Assembly (NCBI RefSeq): GCF_003937945.1
Contig: NZ_RSEC01000046.1
Location: forward strand, 248,001-312,000
From: Amycolatopsis eburnea
Lineage (GTDB): Bacteria; Actinomycetota; Actinomycetes; Mycobacteriales; Pseudonocardiaceae
Direction of reading: 5' to 3'
Length of the DNA: 64,000 nucleotides
The notes beneath the pieces are model-generated. The model worked only from the letters and a program-made list of their open reading frames with translations, was not told the DNA's origin and did not search any database. This document shows, piece after piece, positions 7,662 through 16,369 of the stretch. How positions within the stretch are numbered: the stretch's first letter is position 1; each line of letters begins with the position of its first letter. The translations under genes and the position numbers were made by a program.

Positions 7662-8351
7662 GTGGATTCGACGCTGCCCGCGTCCGGGACTTCGAAGACC
7701 CTGCACCACGGGCTGCAGGTACTGGAGCTGCTGGTCCAGCACCCGAGCGGCCTGACGCTGACCGAGATAGCGGACGGCATCGGCGTGCACCGCACGGTCG
7801 CCCACCGCCTGGTGAAGACGCTGGAGGCGCACTACCTCTGCCGCCGCGACCGCTTCAAGCGCATCTCCCTGGGCACCGGCCTGGTCCGCCTGGCCGAACC
7901 GGTGGAGCAGGACCTGCGCACCCTGGCCCGCCCCGTCCTGGAGGAGCTGTCGGACTCGGCGCAGGCCTCAGCTCATCTGGTGGTGCGCGAGAACGCGGAC
8001 CAGGTCCGGATGCTGATGATCGTCGAGCCACGACGAGCCCCGATGCACGTGGCTTTCCGCTCGGGCCAGCTCGACCCGATCGGCCGCGGCTCGGCGGGCC
8101 TCGCCCTGCTGGCAGCGGCCCCACCGGTACCAGGTGAGCGCGAAGAGGTAACCCGAGCCCGCGAACGCGGGTTCGCGGTGTCAAAAGGCGAAATAGCCCC
8201 AGGCATCACGGGAATCTCGGCGGTGGTCCACACCGGACGCGACCACCCGGAAACCAGCATCGGCCTGTCACTGTTCGAAGCCCCGAACCCGGACGAACTG
8301 GGCCGGCTGGTGGTAACGGCCGCAAAGCGGCTGAGCACCCAGCTCACGTAA
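7662..8351 (+). CDS. IclR-family transcriptional regulator
   Basis: 229 residues from GTG 7662, chosen because AGGGAG lies 6 bp ahead; an upstream in-frame GTG at 7641 lacks a site. The N-terminal winged helix (LQVLELLVQHPSGLTLTEIA, GVHRTVAHRLVKTLE) is typical IclR. The effector domain follows, but it is short and lacks the usual Cys-rich end. It is divergent from the SDR/FAD/MFS operon with a perfect palindrome in the spacer, and is therefore the probable substrate-responsive regulator of that operon. Confidence 0.88.
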   Translation: MDSTLPASGTSKTLHHGLQVLELLVQHPSGLTLTEIADGIGVHRTVAHRLVKTLEAHYLCRRDRFKRISLGTGLVRLAEPVEQDLRTLARPVLEELSDSAQASAHLVVRENADQVRMLMIVEPRRAPMHVAFRSGQLDPIGRGSAGLALLAAAPPVPGEREEVTRARERGFAVSKGEIAPGITGISAVVHTGRDHPETSIGLSLFEAPNPDELGRLVVTAAKRLSTQLT

Positions 8352-8353
8352 CC

Positions 8354-9109
8354 TCACCCCAGAGCCTCCGACAACGCATGAGCCTCCCGCAGCAACAAAG
8401 CCCCCAGCTGCGGAATGCGCTCAGCCCCGAACCGGTGCTCCACCCCGGTCAAAGTCAACGCCCACCGCGGCGACCCCGCCCGGTCGAAAACCGCGGCCGC
8501 CAACCCCCAGCTCCCCTCGACCACCAACCCGGGATTGACCGAATACCCCTGCTTCCGGGTCGCCGCGATATGCCGCCGTATCTCCCCGGCCCCGTGCTGC
8601 GGCCCGAAATCGGCAACCAAATCCACGCGGGAGAGATAATCGTCGATCTCCCGATCCGGCAGATGGGCCAGCACCACCATCCCGGCCGACACGACCCCCA
8701 ACGGAAACCGCGCCCCCTCGAACAAGACGTGACTCCGGATCGGGAACGCCCCGTCCTCCCGGATCAGGCAGATCGTCTCCTCGCCCCGCCGAGCCGAAAA
8801 GAACGCGCTCTCCCCCGTGGCCACAGCCAGCCGCCGAACCACCGGCAACGCGACCTCAGTGACGTCATACCGCCGACCCGCGGCAACCCCGAGGAAGTAC
8901 AACTCGGGCCCCAGCACCCAGTGATCGGACCCGGGCTCCCGCTCGACCAGCCCCACGCCCTGCAGCGAGATCAACAACCGATGCACGGTCGGCCGCGGCA
9001 GCCCGGCACCCCGGGCAACGGCCGTCGTCGTCCCCCCACCAGGCTCGTGCGCCGCCACCGCGCGCAGCACCCGGTGAGTCCGGCCGACCAGATCCGCAGG
9101 AGCGTCCAC
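8354..9109 (-). CDS. IclR-family transcriptional regulator
   Basis: 251 residues from GTG 9109. The N-terminal HTH (LRAVAAHEPGGGTTTAVARG, LPRPTVHRLLISLQGVGL) is followed by an IclR effector domain with FFSARRGEETICLIREDG and a GYSVNPGLVVEGSWGLAAAV segment. It is convergent with the first IclR gene (2 bp apart) and divergent from the CoA-transferase genes, so control of 3-oxoadipate/3-oxoacid CoA-transferase expression is likely, as PcaR/PcaU-type IclR proteins do. The start codon lies inside a small inverted repeat and no good ribosome site precedes it, so translation may be leaderless. Confidence 0.88.
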   Translation of the reverse strand: MDAPADLVGRTHRVLRAVAAHEPGGGTTTAVARGAGLPRPTVHRLLISLQGVGLVEREPGSDHWVLGPELYFLGVAAGRRYDVTEVALPVVRRLAVATGESAFFSARRGEETICLIREDGAFPIRSHVLFEGARFPLGVVSAGMVVLAHLPDREIDDYLSRVDLVADFGPQHGAGEIRRHIAATRKQGYSVNPGLVVEGSWGLAAAVFDRAGSPRWALTLTGVEHRFGAERIPQLGALLLREAHALSEALG

Positions 9110-9118
9110 TCACTGGAC
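9104..9118. promoter_or_regulatory. Short inverted repeat over the IclR start codon
   Basis: GTCCA-5-TGGAC covers the GTG start of the IclR gene at 8354-9109. A related CGTCCACTGG occurs near 9170, close to the CoA-transferase start. The repeat could be an autoregulatory IclR site, but with 5-bp arms it may be chance. Confidence 0.3.
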
Positions 9119-9205
9119 ACTACCCCACCGAATCCGACCACGAAGCGAACAATCCGCTGGTAGTCCGCGTCCACTGGTTGACCGCGTGCCACGGGACGTC
9201 GTCTG

Positions 9206-9985
9206 ATGACCGGCATGGACAAAGTGTTCGCCTCCCCCGGGGAAGCCATCGCCGACATCCCCGACGGCGCCACCCTCTCCGTCGGCGGGTTCGGGATGTG
9301 CGGGGTCCCCGCCGTCCTGATCGGCGCGCTCTTCGAAGCCGGCGCCGGCGACCTCGAAGTCGTGTCCAACAACGCCGGCGTCGACGGCTGGGGCCTCGGG
9401 ATCCTCCTGGGCGCGGGCCGGCTCCGCCGTGTGGTCGCGTCCTACGTCGGGGAGAACAAGGAGTTCGCGCGCCAGTACCTGTCCGGCGAGCTGGAGGTCG
9501 AGCTGACGCCGCAGGGCACGCTCGCCGAGCGGCTGCGCGCGGGCGGCTCCGGCATCCCCGCGTTCTTCACGGCCACCGGCGTCGGCACCCAGGTCGCGGA
9601 CGGCGGCCTGCCGTGGAAGTACGCCGCCGACGGCACCGTGGCCAAGGCGAGCCCGGCGAAGCAGAAGCAGACGTTCGACGGCCGGGAGTACGTCCTCGAA
9701 CGCGCGATCGTCGCCGACTTCGGCCTGGTCCGCGCCTGGCGCGGCGACCGGCACGGCAACCTCGTCTTCAAGGACGCGGCCCGCAACTTCAACCCGCTGG
9801 CCGCGATGGCCGGCCGGGTCACCGTCGCCGAGGTCGAGGAGCTGGTCGAGCCCGGCGAGCTGAACCCGAACGACGTCCACCTGCCCGGCGCGTTCGTCCA
9901 CCGCGTCGTCGAGCTGACCCCCGAGCAGGCCGCGGACAAGCCGATCGAAAAGCGCACCGTGCGCATCGCCGAGGAGGGCGCCTGA
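9206..9985 (+). CDS. 3-oxoacid CoA-transferase, subunit A
   Basis: 259 residues, ATG 9206 (an in-frame ATG at 9215 is also possible). Near the N-terminus it carries the CoA-transferase family I signature around SVGGFGMCGVPAVLI, and later FFTATGVGTQVADGG and GRVTVAEVEELVEPGEL. With subunit B it would move CoA from succinyl-CoA to a 3-oxoacid (acetoacetate or 3-oxoadipate) in the cytoplasm. The two subunit genes are adjacent (1 bp gap). The IclR neighbour favours a 3-oxoadipate (PcaI) role. The nearby SDR/FAD operon could also feed it. Substrate choice is inference. Confidence 0.9.
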   Translation: MTGMDKVFASPGEAIADIPDGATLSVGGFGMCGVPAVLIGALFEAGAGDLEVVSNNAGVDGWGLGILLGAGRLRRVVASYVGENKEFARQYLSGELEVELTPQGTLAERLRAGGSGIPAFFTATGVGTQVADGGLPWKYAADGTVAKASPAKQKQTFDGREYVLERAIVADFGLVRAWRGDRHGNLVFKDAARNFNPLAAMAGRVTVAEVEELVEPGELNPNDVHLPGAFVHRVVELTPEQAADKPIEKRTVRIAEEGA

Positions 9986-9986
9986 G

Positions 9987-10616
<630 letters not shown>

Positions 10617-10617
10617 G

Positions 10618-11868
10618 CTACGCCGCCTCGACCAGGAAGACCTGGTGCGGCCCGCCATCGCACGGGCCCTGGATCAGCTGGACACCGGCCTCGGAACTGC
10701 CCTGGTAAACCCCGATGCACCACTTCGCACCGGCGGCCGACTTCAGCAGGTAACCCGGCGTGGGTGCGGTCACCGGCTCGAAGGTGAACCGCTGATCGGC
10801 GCGGCCGGGCTCGCAGTTGTCGCCGGCGAGCAGGACTTCGGCGTTCGTGCCGCCGTAGTCGACGGTCACGCAGCCTTCGCCGTTGTCCGGGGAGTGCAGG
10901 AGCAGCCGGTATCCGCCGTCGACGGCCTCGACCGACATCGGCGGTGCGGCGGTCGCGCAGTCCTGCTGGCCCAGGACGATCCGTTCGCCGGGGACGAACT
11001 TTTCGGTCCCCTCGCCGACGCAGAGCCCGGTGTGCGCGAGCCGCATCCTGGCCGGCCCGGTAGGCGGCCCCGCCTTCGCGGACGCTGGCGCGGCGGACGT
11101 CGCGGGGGTGGTCGGGCTTGGTGCGGCTTGGTCGCGCGAGGGGACGAGCACGAGCAGCCCGGCGGCGACGAGGACCACTGCGGCGGCCACGGCAAGCACC
11201 GGCCATCGTCGGCGGGTGACTGGCTTCGGCTGGGGAGTCGACTCGGGGGCCGGTGCGGTGCCGGCCGGTTCGACGGGTGCGGCCGATCCGGCGGGCGCGG
11301 CCGATCCACCGGGCGCAGCCGATCCAGCGGCGGCCGGCTCGGCGGCGGCCAGCTCGACGGGTCCGGCCGGTCCGGCGGCGGTAGCGGGCTCGGCGGGTGC
11401 CGCCGTTTCGGCAGAGGACGGCTCGGTGGACAGCGACTCGACCAGTGGGGCAGTTTCGGCGGCGGGACCGGCCGGTGAAGCCGGTTCGGTGGCGCGCTCG
11501 ACGGGAGCGGCCAGCTCGGCGGCGCCCGGGTCGGCACGTCGGGCGGTTCCGGCGGCGGAGGCCGCGGCGGGCGGGGCCTGCTCGCTCGCGGCGAGGTCGG
11601 CCCGCGCGGTCAGCCAGCGTCCGACGGTGGCGTCGTCACCCCCGCAGGCCCGGATGAAGGTGGCCAGCAGGTCCGCTCTCGGCAGCGTGTCCCGCGAGAG
11701 CGCTCCACTGACCGTCGAACTCGGCAGCGATGTCCCCGCCTTCGCGGCGCGGCGTTCGATCACCCGGTAGCTCAGATCGGTGCGGGCACGCAGGGTACGC
11801 ATCGCCGCGACGAACTGCGCGGCGTCGGCGGCCTCCCGCGGGTCCGGCCAGTCGTCGGCCACGGTCAT
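10618..11868 (-). CDS. HTH-type protein with transmembrane segment and ricin-like lectin domain
   Basis: 416 residues. The ATG at 11868 touches the GGGGAGGA site, so GTG 11862 has better spacing and may be the true start. Residues about 10-85 look like the actinobacterial HTH module found ahead of membrane sensors (FVAAMRTLRARTDLSYRVIE, FIRACGGDD). A long Ala/Pro/Glu low-complexity linker of about 120 residues follows. One transmembrane helix (WPVLAVAAAVVLVAAGLLVL) then leads to an external C-terminal domain of about 150 residues. That domain resembles a ricin-type beta-trefoil, with repeated Cys and QxF-like endings such as ADQRFTFEP and PHQVFLVE. It is divergent from the repeat-protein pair and could sense carbohydrate outside and act on DNA or a partner inside. 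Confidence 0.7.
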   Translation of the reverse strand: MTVADDWPDPREAADAAQFVAAMRTLRARTDLSYRVIERRAAKAGTSLPSSTVSGALSRDTLPRADLLATFIRACGGDDATVGRWLTARADLAASEQAPPAAASAAGTARRADPGAAELAAPVERATEPASPAGPAAETAPLVESLSTEPSSAETAAPAEPATAAGPAGPVELAAAEPAAAGSAAPGGSAAPAGSAAPVEPAGTAPAPESTPQPKPVTRRRWPVLAVAAAVVLVAAGLLVLVPSRDQAAPSPTTPATSAAPASAKAGPPTGPARMRLAHTGLCVGEGTEKFVPGERIVLGQQDCATAAPPMSVEAVDGGYRLLLHSPDNGEGCVTVDYGGTNAEVLLAGDNCEPGRADQRFTFEPVTAPTPGYLLKSAAGAKWCIGVYQGSSEAGVQLIQGPCDGGPHQVFLVEAA

Positions 11869-11998
11869 TCCTCCCCAGGTAGCGGACCCGCCGATCCTAG
11901 GGGGTGTCCGGGAGCGTACGGAACTGTCCGAAAACCTTGCCCGAGCTGGGGACGGACGGCTTTCTTCGGCAACGTCCACGTCGACACCCCAGAGGACG

Positions 11999-13165
11999 AT
12001 GCCGATGCCGAAACGCCAGTTCCGCCCCGTCCGCCGACGCCGCCGCACCCCGGGCCCGCTCGCCTGGGCGGGCTTCGCCGGCGGAATCACGATGGGCGCG
12101 CTCGCCGCGACGCTGATCACCGGGAGCAACGACCAGCCGCCCCCGCAGACGAGCCAGCTCGCGTCGGGCGAGCTGCCGGAAGCACTCCGGAACATGGTCG
12201 CCGAGTACCTCGCCGAAGAGGGTTACGTGCCCGCGGGCGACGAGCCGGTGGCCCCGCCCGAATCGCCGGTGCCGCCGCCCGCTCCCACACCGGCCCCGGT
12301 CCCGGTGGCCCCCGCCTCGACCCGCGGCGGCTCGAACCCCTGGCCGGTCGAGTTCGTCCCGGAGCCGCTCGCGCTGCCCCTGCCGCCTTCGCCGTTGACG
12401 GTCGCCACCCAGCCGCTCGACGCGGTGACGGATGCCGTCCCGGCCGTGGCGCAGGCCGCCGCCGACGCGGTCCCGGCCGTGGCGCAGCCCGTGGCCGACG
12501 CGGTGCCCGCCGCCCTGCGAGCGGTCACGGAGCCGGCGCTGGAGGCCCTGAGCGCCGAAGGTGAGCCGGCTGCGCTGCGCGTGGAACCATTCGCGGGTGC
12601 GGACGACGAACCGACCGCACTGCAAGCCGAACCGTCCGCGGGCCCGGCCAGCGAGCCGATCGCACTACAAGCCGCCCAGTCCGCGGGCGCCGACGACGTA
12701 CCAACCACATTGCAAGCCGAGCAATCCGCGGGCGCGGAAGGCGAGCCGACCGTGCTGCGAGCCGAACCATCCGCGAGCCCGGCCAGCGAGCCGACCGCAC
12801 TGCAGGCCGAGCCGACCGCGAGCGCGATCAACGAGCCAATCGTGCTGCGAGCCGAACCGACCGCATTGCAAGCCGAGCCGACCGCGAGCCCGGCGAACAA
12901 GCCAACCAGACTGCGAACCGAACCATCCGCGAGCCCGGCCAGCGAGCCGACCACGCCGACCAGGGCTACCGACGGTGAGCCGCGCACGCTCCGGCTGGCC
13001 GAAGCCGATCCCGCTCCCGCCACCAAACTCGCCGCCGCCGAGTCCAGCTCGGACACGGCGCTCGTCGATGCCCGATCCGTCCCGGCCACGCCCGAACCGG
13101 CGGTCGCGGAAGCTAACGCGGGCGAAGCCGCGCCGGAGTCGGGCAAGCCGGAGGTCGTCGAATGA
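11999..13165 (+). CDS. Membrane-anchored protein with degenerate 15-residue Ala/Glu/Pro repeats
   Basis: 388 residues from ATG 11999 (ATG 12005 fits the AGAGGA site better). An Arg-rich N-terminus (RPVRRRRRTP) precedes one hydrophobic segment at about residues 20-40 (WAGFAGGITMGALAATLI), so it is anchored or exported. A Pro-rich stretch follows, then from residue 189 eight copies of a 15-residue unit of the type EPTALQAEPSAGPAS plus a partial copy. No catalytic motif is visible and I do not recognise the family. The last 4 bp overlap the next gene. The repeats suggest an extended stalk in the envelope. Confidence 0.65.
   Translation: MPMPKRQFRPVRRRRRTPGPLAWAGFAGGITMGALAATLITGSNDQPPPQTSQLASGELPEALRNMVAEYLAEEGYVPAGDEPVAPPESPVPPPAPTPAPVPVAPASTRGGSNPWPVEFVPEPLALPLPPSPLTVATQPLDAVTDAVPAVAQAAADAVPAVAQPVADAVPAALRAVTEPALEALSAEGEPAALRVEPFAGADDEPTALQAEPSAGPASEPIALQAAQSAGADDVPTTLQAEQSAGAEGEPTVLRAEPSASPASEPTALQAEPTASAINEPIVLRAEPTALQAEPTASPANKPTRLRTEPSASPASEPTTPTRATDGEPRTLRLAEADPAPATKLAAAESSSDTALVDARSVPATPEPAVAEANAGEAAPESGKPEVVE
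12563..12943 (+). repeat. 45-bp coding repeat array (15-residue units)
   Basis: Eight full units begin at 12563, 12608, 12653, 12698, 12743, 12788, 12854 and 12899, with a 21-bp partial unit at 12833-12853. The protein consensus is E-P-[TI]-x-L-[QR]-A-E-[PQ]-[ST]-A-[GS]-x-x-x. The units are diverged at the DNA level, and adenine at many wobble positions is higher than in neighbouring genes. Array length could vary between strains. Confidence 0.8.
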
Positions 13166-14901
13166 ACCCGTTGATCAGGCCCCAGCGGGCCATCGGGACC
13201 GGCACGCTCGCCGTCACCGGGCTGCTGGCCGCCACGGTGCTGGCGTCCGGGCTGTCGAACACCATCGAATCCGCCGCCGGGCCGGGCGTCCAGCGGGTCG
13301 CCTACACCGCGGCCCCGGGAGACGACCAGGGCAAACTGGCGAAAGCCAAGGCCAAGATCCTCGGGAAGATACTCGACCTGGCCGCCCCGCTGGACCCCGC
13401 CGACCCGGACTACAAGAAGAAGCTGCTGCAGCAGGTCGTGGCCAACCGGATCGTCGGCGACGTGGGTACCGGCGACGTGAGCATCTCCCAGAGCGACCTC
13501 CGGAGCCTCATCACCGACGCGTTCGAGATCCACCGGCGCTCCAAGCAGACGGTCCAGGGCCTGCAGAGCCGGATGTCCAAATTGGACGAACAGATCGCCG
13601 GCCTGCAGGAGAAGGTCCGCACGGCGAAGACCGACAAGAAGCGCCAGGCGGCCGACGCGAAGCTGGCGGCGGCGACGAAGAGCCGCAAGGAGCTGAACAA
13701 GCTCCTCAAGAAGGCCGAGCACCAGGTCCGGCCGTACAACCGGGACGCGCACATCAGGAACCTCGAACGCACGATCTGGGGGCTCGAGCAGCAGGTCAAC
13801 GGCAAGCTCAAGAAGGAAACGAAGAAGAAGGTCACCGAGCGCCTCGAGCAGGCCCGCAAGGATCTGAAGACCGTGCTCGAGGACCGCAACCGCGAGCAAC
13901 GCGGCGGCGACGACGAGGGCGGCGGCACACCGGCCAAGCGGACGGATCCCAAGCAGCCGCCGAAGAACCCCACGACCGTCGCCAAGAACCCGACGACGGC
14001 GAAGGTCCGCGTGCCGCAGTCGAACTTCGCGCTGGAGCGAGCGTACCGGGGCGCCAGCCAGCTGCGGGCGGGCATCGGGGCGCTGCAAGGGGTGGTGCCG
14101 CCGTACTCCTACAAGGAGCTCCACGACAACCCGTACCTGCCGACGGCCTACGGGTTCGCCAGGGCCCTGCAGGAGGCGCCGACGGAGAAGGACCGGCGGT
14201 GGGTCAAGGACAACATCCTGCGGTACGTCCTGCCCGACCCGCGCAAGCGCGCCACGTTCCTCCAGGCGCTGCGCGACACCTACCGGCCCCAGATCGTGCG
14301 CGACGACAAGGGCGACTACGTCGAGGCGGTCAACCCGATCCGCACGGAGTGGGAGGAGCACATCGCCCGGGCGTTCCCGGTGAAGGTGCCGACCCCGCGG
14401 CAACGCGCCATCGCCAAGCAGGAGCAGATCGACCGCGAGGACAACGCCCGCGGCGGGCCGATCAAGAAGCCCCTCACGCCGAGGGAGCTGGCGATCCGCA
14501 AACAGGAGCAGATCGACCGCGAGCAGGCCCGGCGCGGCTCGATCCGGAAGCCGGTTTACTCGCGCAAGGACGCCCTCCGCAAGCAGGAGCAGCTCGATCG
14601 GGCGGACGTTCGGCGCGGCGTGGTGAATCCGGCGGCCAAGAAGGCGAAGGTCCCGACATCACGCGAGCTGTCCATCCGCAAGCAAGAACAACTCGACCAC
14701 ACCGACACCCAACGCGGCGTCGTCAAACCAACCACCAAGAAGACAAAGGTCCCCACATCACGAGACCTATCCATCCGCAAGCAAGAACAACTCGACCACA
14801 CCGACACCCAACGCGGCGTCGTGAATCCGGCGGCCAAGAAGACCCCGGTCACGAAGAAGCCGACCAGCAAGGGGGGTAAGTACATTCCGTCGGCTTCCTG
14901 A
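13162..14901 (+). CDS. Exported coiled-coil protein with C-terminal RKQEQ repeats
   Basis: 579 residues from ATG 13162, overlapping the upstream gene by 4 bp. An N-terminal hydrophobic segment (GTLAVTGLLAATVLASGL, residues about 13-30) acts as signal or anchor. Residues about 115-245 are strongly Lys/Glu/Gln-rich with heptad character (LQSRMSKLDEQIAGLQEKV), predicting a coiled coil. A globular part of about 130 residues (LERAYRGASQLRAGIGALQG, LPTAYGFARALQEAPTEKD) follows. It ends in five repeats built on RKQEQ[IL]D and a Lys-rich tail. The protein is very basic. I do not recognise the family; it looks like an envelope-binding or scaffold protein working with the protein upstream. Confidence 0.7.
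   Translation: MNPLIRPQRAIGTGTLAVTGLLAATVLASGLSNTIESAAGPGVQRVAYTAAPGDDQGKLAKAKAKILGKILDLAAPLDPADPDYKKKLLQQVVANRIVGDVGTGDVSISQSDLRSLITDAFEIHRRSKQTVQGLQSRMSKLDEQIAGLQEKVRTAKTDKKRQAADAKLAAATKSRKELNKLLKKAEHQVRPYNRDAHIRNLERTIWGLEQQVNGKLKKETKKKVTERLEQARKDLKTVLEDRNREQRGGDDEGGGTPAKRTDPKQPPKNPTTVAKNPTTAKVRVPQSNFALERAYRGASQLRAGIGALQGVVPPYSYKELHDNPYLPTAYGFARALQEAPTEKDRRWVKDNILRYVLPDPRKRATFLQALRDTYRPQIVRDDKGDYVEAVNPIRTEWEEHIARAFPVKVPTPRQRAIAKQEQIDREDNARGGPIKKPLTPRELAIRKQEQIDREQARRGSIRKPVYSRKDALRKQEQLDRADVRRGVVNPAAKKAKVPTSRELSIRKQEQLDHTDTQRGVVKPTTKKTKVPTSRDLSIRKQEQLDHTDTQRGVVNPAAKKTPVTKKPTSKGGKYIPSAS
14386..14847 (+). repeat. Five tandem coding repeats, last two a 99-bp near-identical pair
   Basis: Units start at 14386, 14473, 14554, 14650 and 14749 and encode 27-33 residues each around [RK]KQEQ[IL]D. 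The last two (14650-14748 and 14749-14847) are exactly 99 bp each. They are almost identical in DNA over their middle part, with A-rich codons unlike the rest of the gene, pointing to recent duplication. Confidence 0.85.
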
Positions 14902-14934
14902 GAAGACGGCACGGGGAACAGAGAGCTGAACAAC

Positions 14935-14972
14935 GCGTCTGCCGGTGCCGAAACCACGGCGCCGGCAGACGC
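14935..14972 (+). terminator. Hairpin terminator after repeat-protein operon
   Basis: The 15-bp stem GCGTCTGCCGGTGCC (14935-14949) pairs with 14958-14972 with one G-T wobble and an 8-nt loop, 34 bp past the stop codon. There is no U-tract, as is usual in actinobacteria. Confidence 0.75.
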
Positions 14973-15006
14973 GCGCTGGTCGACGCGGCGTTCGAGGCAC
15001 AATACT

Positions 15007-15034
15007 TGTAGTGCATGAAACTACTGATGTAGTG
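15007..15034. promoter_or_regulatory. TetR operator candidate ahead of 15042 gene
   Basis: TGTAGTG occurs twice (15007-15013, 15028-15034) and CTAC-4-GTAG forms an inverted repeat at 15021-15032. The AT-rich cluster ends 7 bp before the TetR start, so a bound dimer would block initiation. This fits autoregulation of the TetR/DinB pair. Confidence 0.55.
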
Positions 15035-15041
15035 TCCGGGC

Positions 15042-15611
15042 ATGGCCAACCGCCGTCAGGAGCTTCTCGACGCCGCGATCGCCGTCCTCGGCGGATCGGG
15101 AATCCGCGCGCTCACCCACCGGGCCGTGGACGCCGCCGCCGACCTGCCGTCGGGGTCGGCCTCCAACCACTTCCGCAGCCGGGACGCGCTGCTGGAAGCC
15201 GTCACCGAACGGATCATCGAGCGGGAACGGGCCCTCTGGGAGGAAATCGCCACGACCGCGGCACCCACCACGCCGGCCAAGCTGGCCGAAACGCTGGTCG
15301 AGGCGGCCCGCCAAGTCGCAGGCCGGCACCGGGACCTGACCCTCGCGCGGTACGCGATCCTCCTCGAAGCGGCAAACCACCCGCCGCTGCGGCGGAAGCT
15401 GACCGACGGCGGCGCCCGCGTCCTCGCCTGGTTCCTGAACTGGATGCGCATCGCCGGTTCCACCGACCCGGAACGGGAGGCCCCGCTCATCATGAACCAC
15501 TTCACCGGCCTGGTGCTGCACCAGCTCGCCAACCCCGACCCCGGGTTCGCGCCGACGGCGGAAATCACCGAGCTCGTCCCCCGCGTCATCCGGACGGAGG
15601 ACCCGTCATGA
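15042..15611 (+). CDS. TetR-family transcriptional regulator
   Basis: 189 residues from ATG 15042. The HTH covers residues about 5-50 (RQELLDAAIAVLGGSGIRAL, THRAVDAAADLPSGSASNHF). The C-terminal domain contains a long helix with RHRDLTLARYAILLEAANHPPLRR, a pattern seen in TetR proteins of the YxaF/TetR_C type. It overlaps the following DinB-like gene by 4 bp, so the two form one unit. Direct and inverted repeats just upstream suggest autoregulation. Confidence 0.88.
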   Translation: MANRRQELLDAAIAVLGGSGIRALTHRAVDAAADLPSGSASNHFRSRDALLEAVTERIIERERALWEEIATTAAPTTPAKLAETLVEAARQVAGRHRDLTLARYAILLEAANHPPLRRKLTDGGARVLAWFLNWMRIAGSTDPEREAPLIMNHFTGLVLHQLANPDPGFAPTAEITELVPRVIRTEDPS

Positions 15612-16300
15612 CCGGACTCGGCCACGAGCGGATCTGGCAGGTCATCGGCGACCAGCGGCGAAGCCTCGCCGACCTGCTCGACGGGCTGTCCGGCGAGCAG
15701 TGGCGGCACCCGTCGCTGTGCGCCGGCTGGACGGTGAAGGACGTGGCCGCGCACCTGACCCTGCAACAGCTCGGCCCGCGTGACCTGCTCGGGACGATGG
15801 TGCGCTGGCGCGGCACGATGGACCGCACCATCCAGCACGAGGCCCGCCGGCGCGCCGCCTCCTGGACCACCGGGCAGCTCACGGCGGAGCTCCGCACCAT
15901 GGCCGGCTCACGCCGGAAGACCCTCGGTCTCACCGAGCTGGAGCCGCTCACCGACGTCCTGGTCCACAGCCAGGACATCGCCCTGCCGCTGGGCCTCCGG
16001 CTGGACATGCCCCCGGACGCCGCGGCCGCCTCGGCCGCCCGGACACTGGCCATGCGCTGGCCGCCGCCGTTGCCGACGGTCCGCGTCGTGCGCGGGTTCG
16101 GGCTGGCCGCCACCGACGTGGCCTGGTCGGCCGGTACCGGACCGGAGGTGACCGGACCGATCAGCGCCCTGCTGCTGATCTGCTGCGGCCGCACCGCCGC
16201 GCTACCGCAGCTGACCGGTCCCGGCGTCCCGCTCCTCGCCGCCGCCCTGACCTCACCCCAGCGCCGCTGGTGGCGCTCTCGCGGAACGACCGTCCACTGA
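15608..16300 (+). CDS. DinB/maleylpyruvate isomerase-like protein (TIGR03083 type)
   Basis: 230 residues from ATG 15608, translationally coupled to the TetR gene. It opens with the family pattern LADLLDGLSGEQWRHPSLCA, then GWTVKDVAAHLTLQQ, and later LTDVLVHSQDIALPLG. The His residues belong to the metal-binding four-helix bundle of mycothiol-dependent enzymes. Such proteins catalyse thiol-dependent isomerisation or detoxification. The lower half (VVRGFGLAATDVAWSAG, then LLICCGRTAALPQLTGPG) is the usual MDMPI C-terminal region. The substrate is unknown; the TetR pairing suggests response to a toxic compound. Confidence 0.8.
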   Translation: MTGLGHERIWQVIGDQRRSLADLLDGLSGEQWRHPSLCAGWTVKDVAAHLTLQQLGPRDLLGTMVRWRGTMDRTIQHEARRRAASWTTGQLTAELRTMAGSRRKTLGLTELEPLTDVLVHSQDIALPLGLRLDMPPDAAAASAARTLAMRWPPPLPTVRVVRGFGLAATDVAWSAGTGPEVTGPISALLLICCGRTAALPQLTGPGVPLLAAALTSPQRRWWRSRGTTVH

Positions 16301-16369
16301 GGCACTTTCCCCCGTTCTTCCGCCAGGACAACAGATGCGTCTACCGTCAGGGCGAGGAGATGGTCCGCG

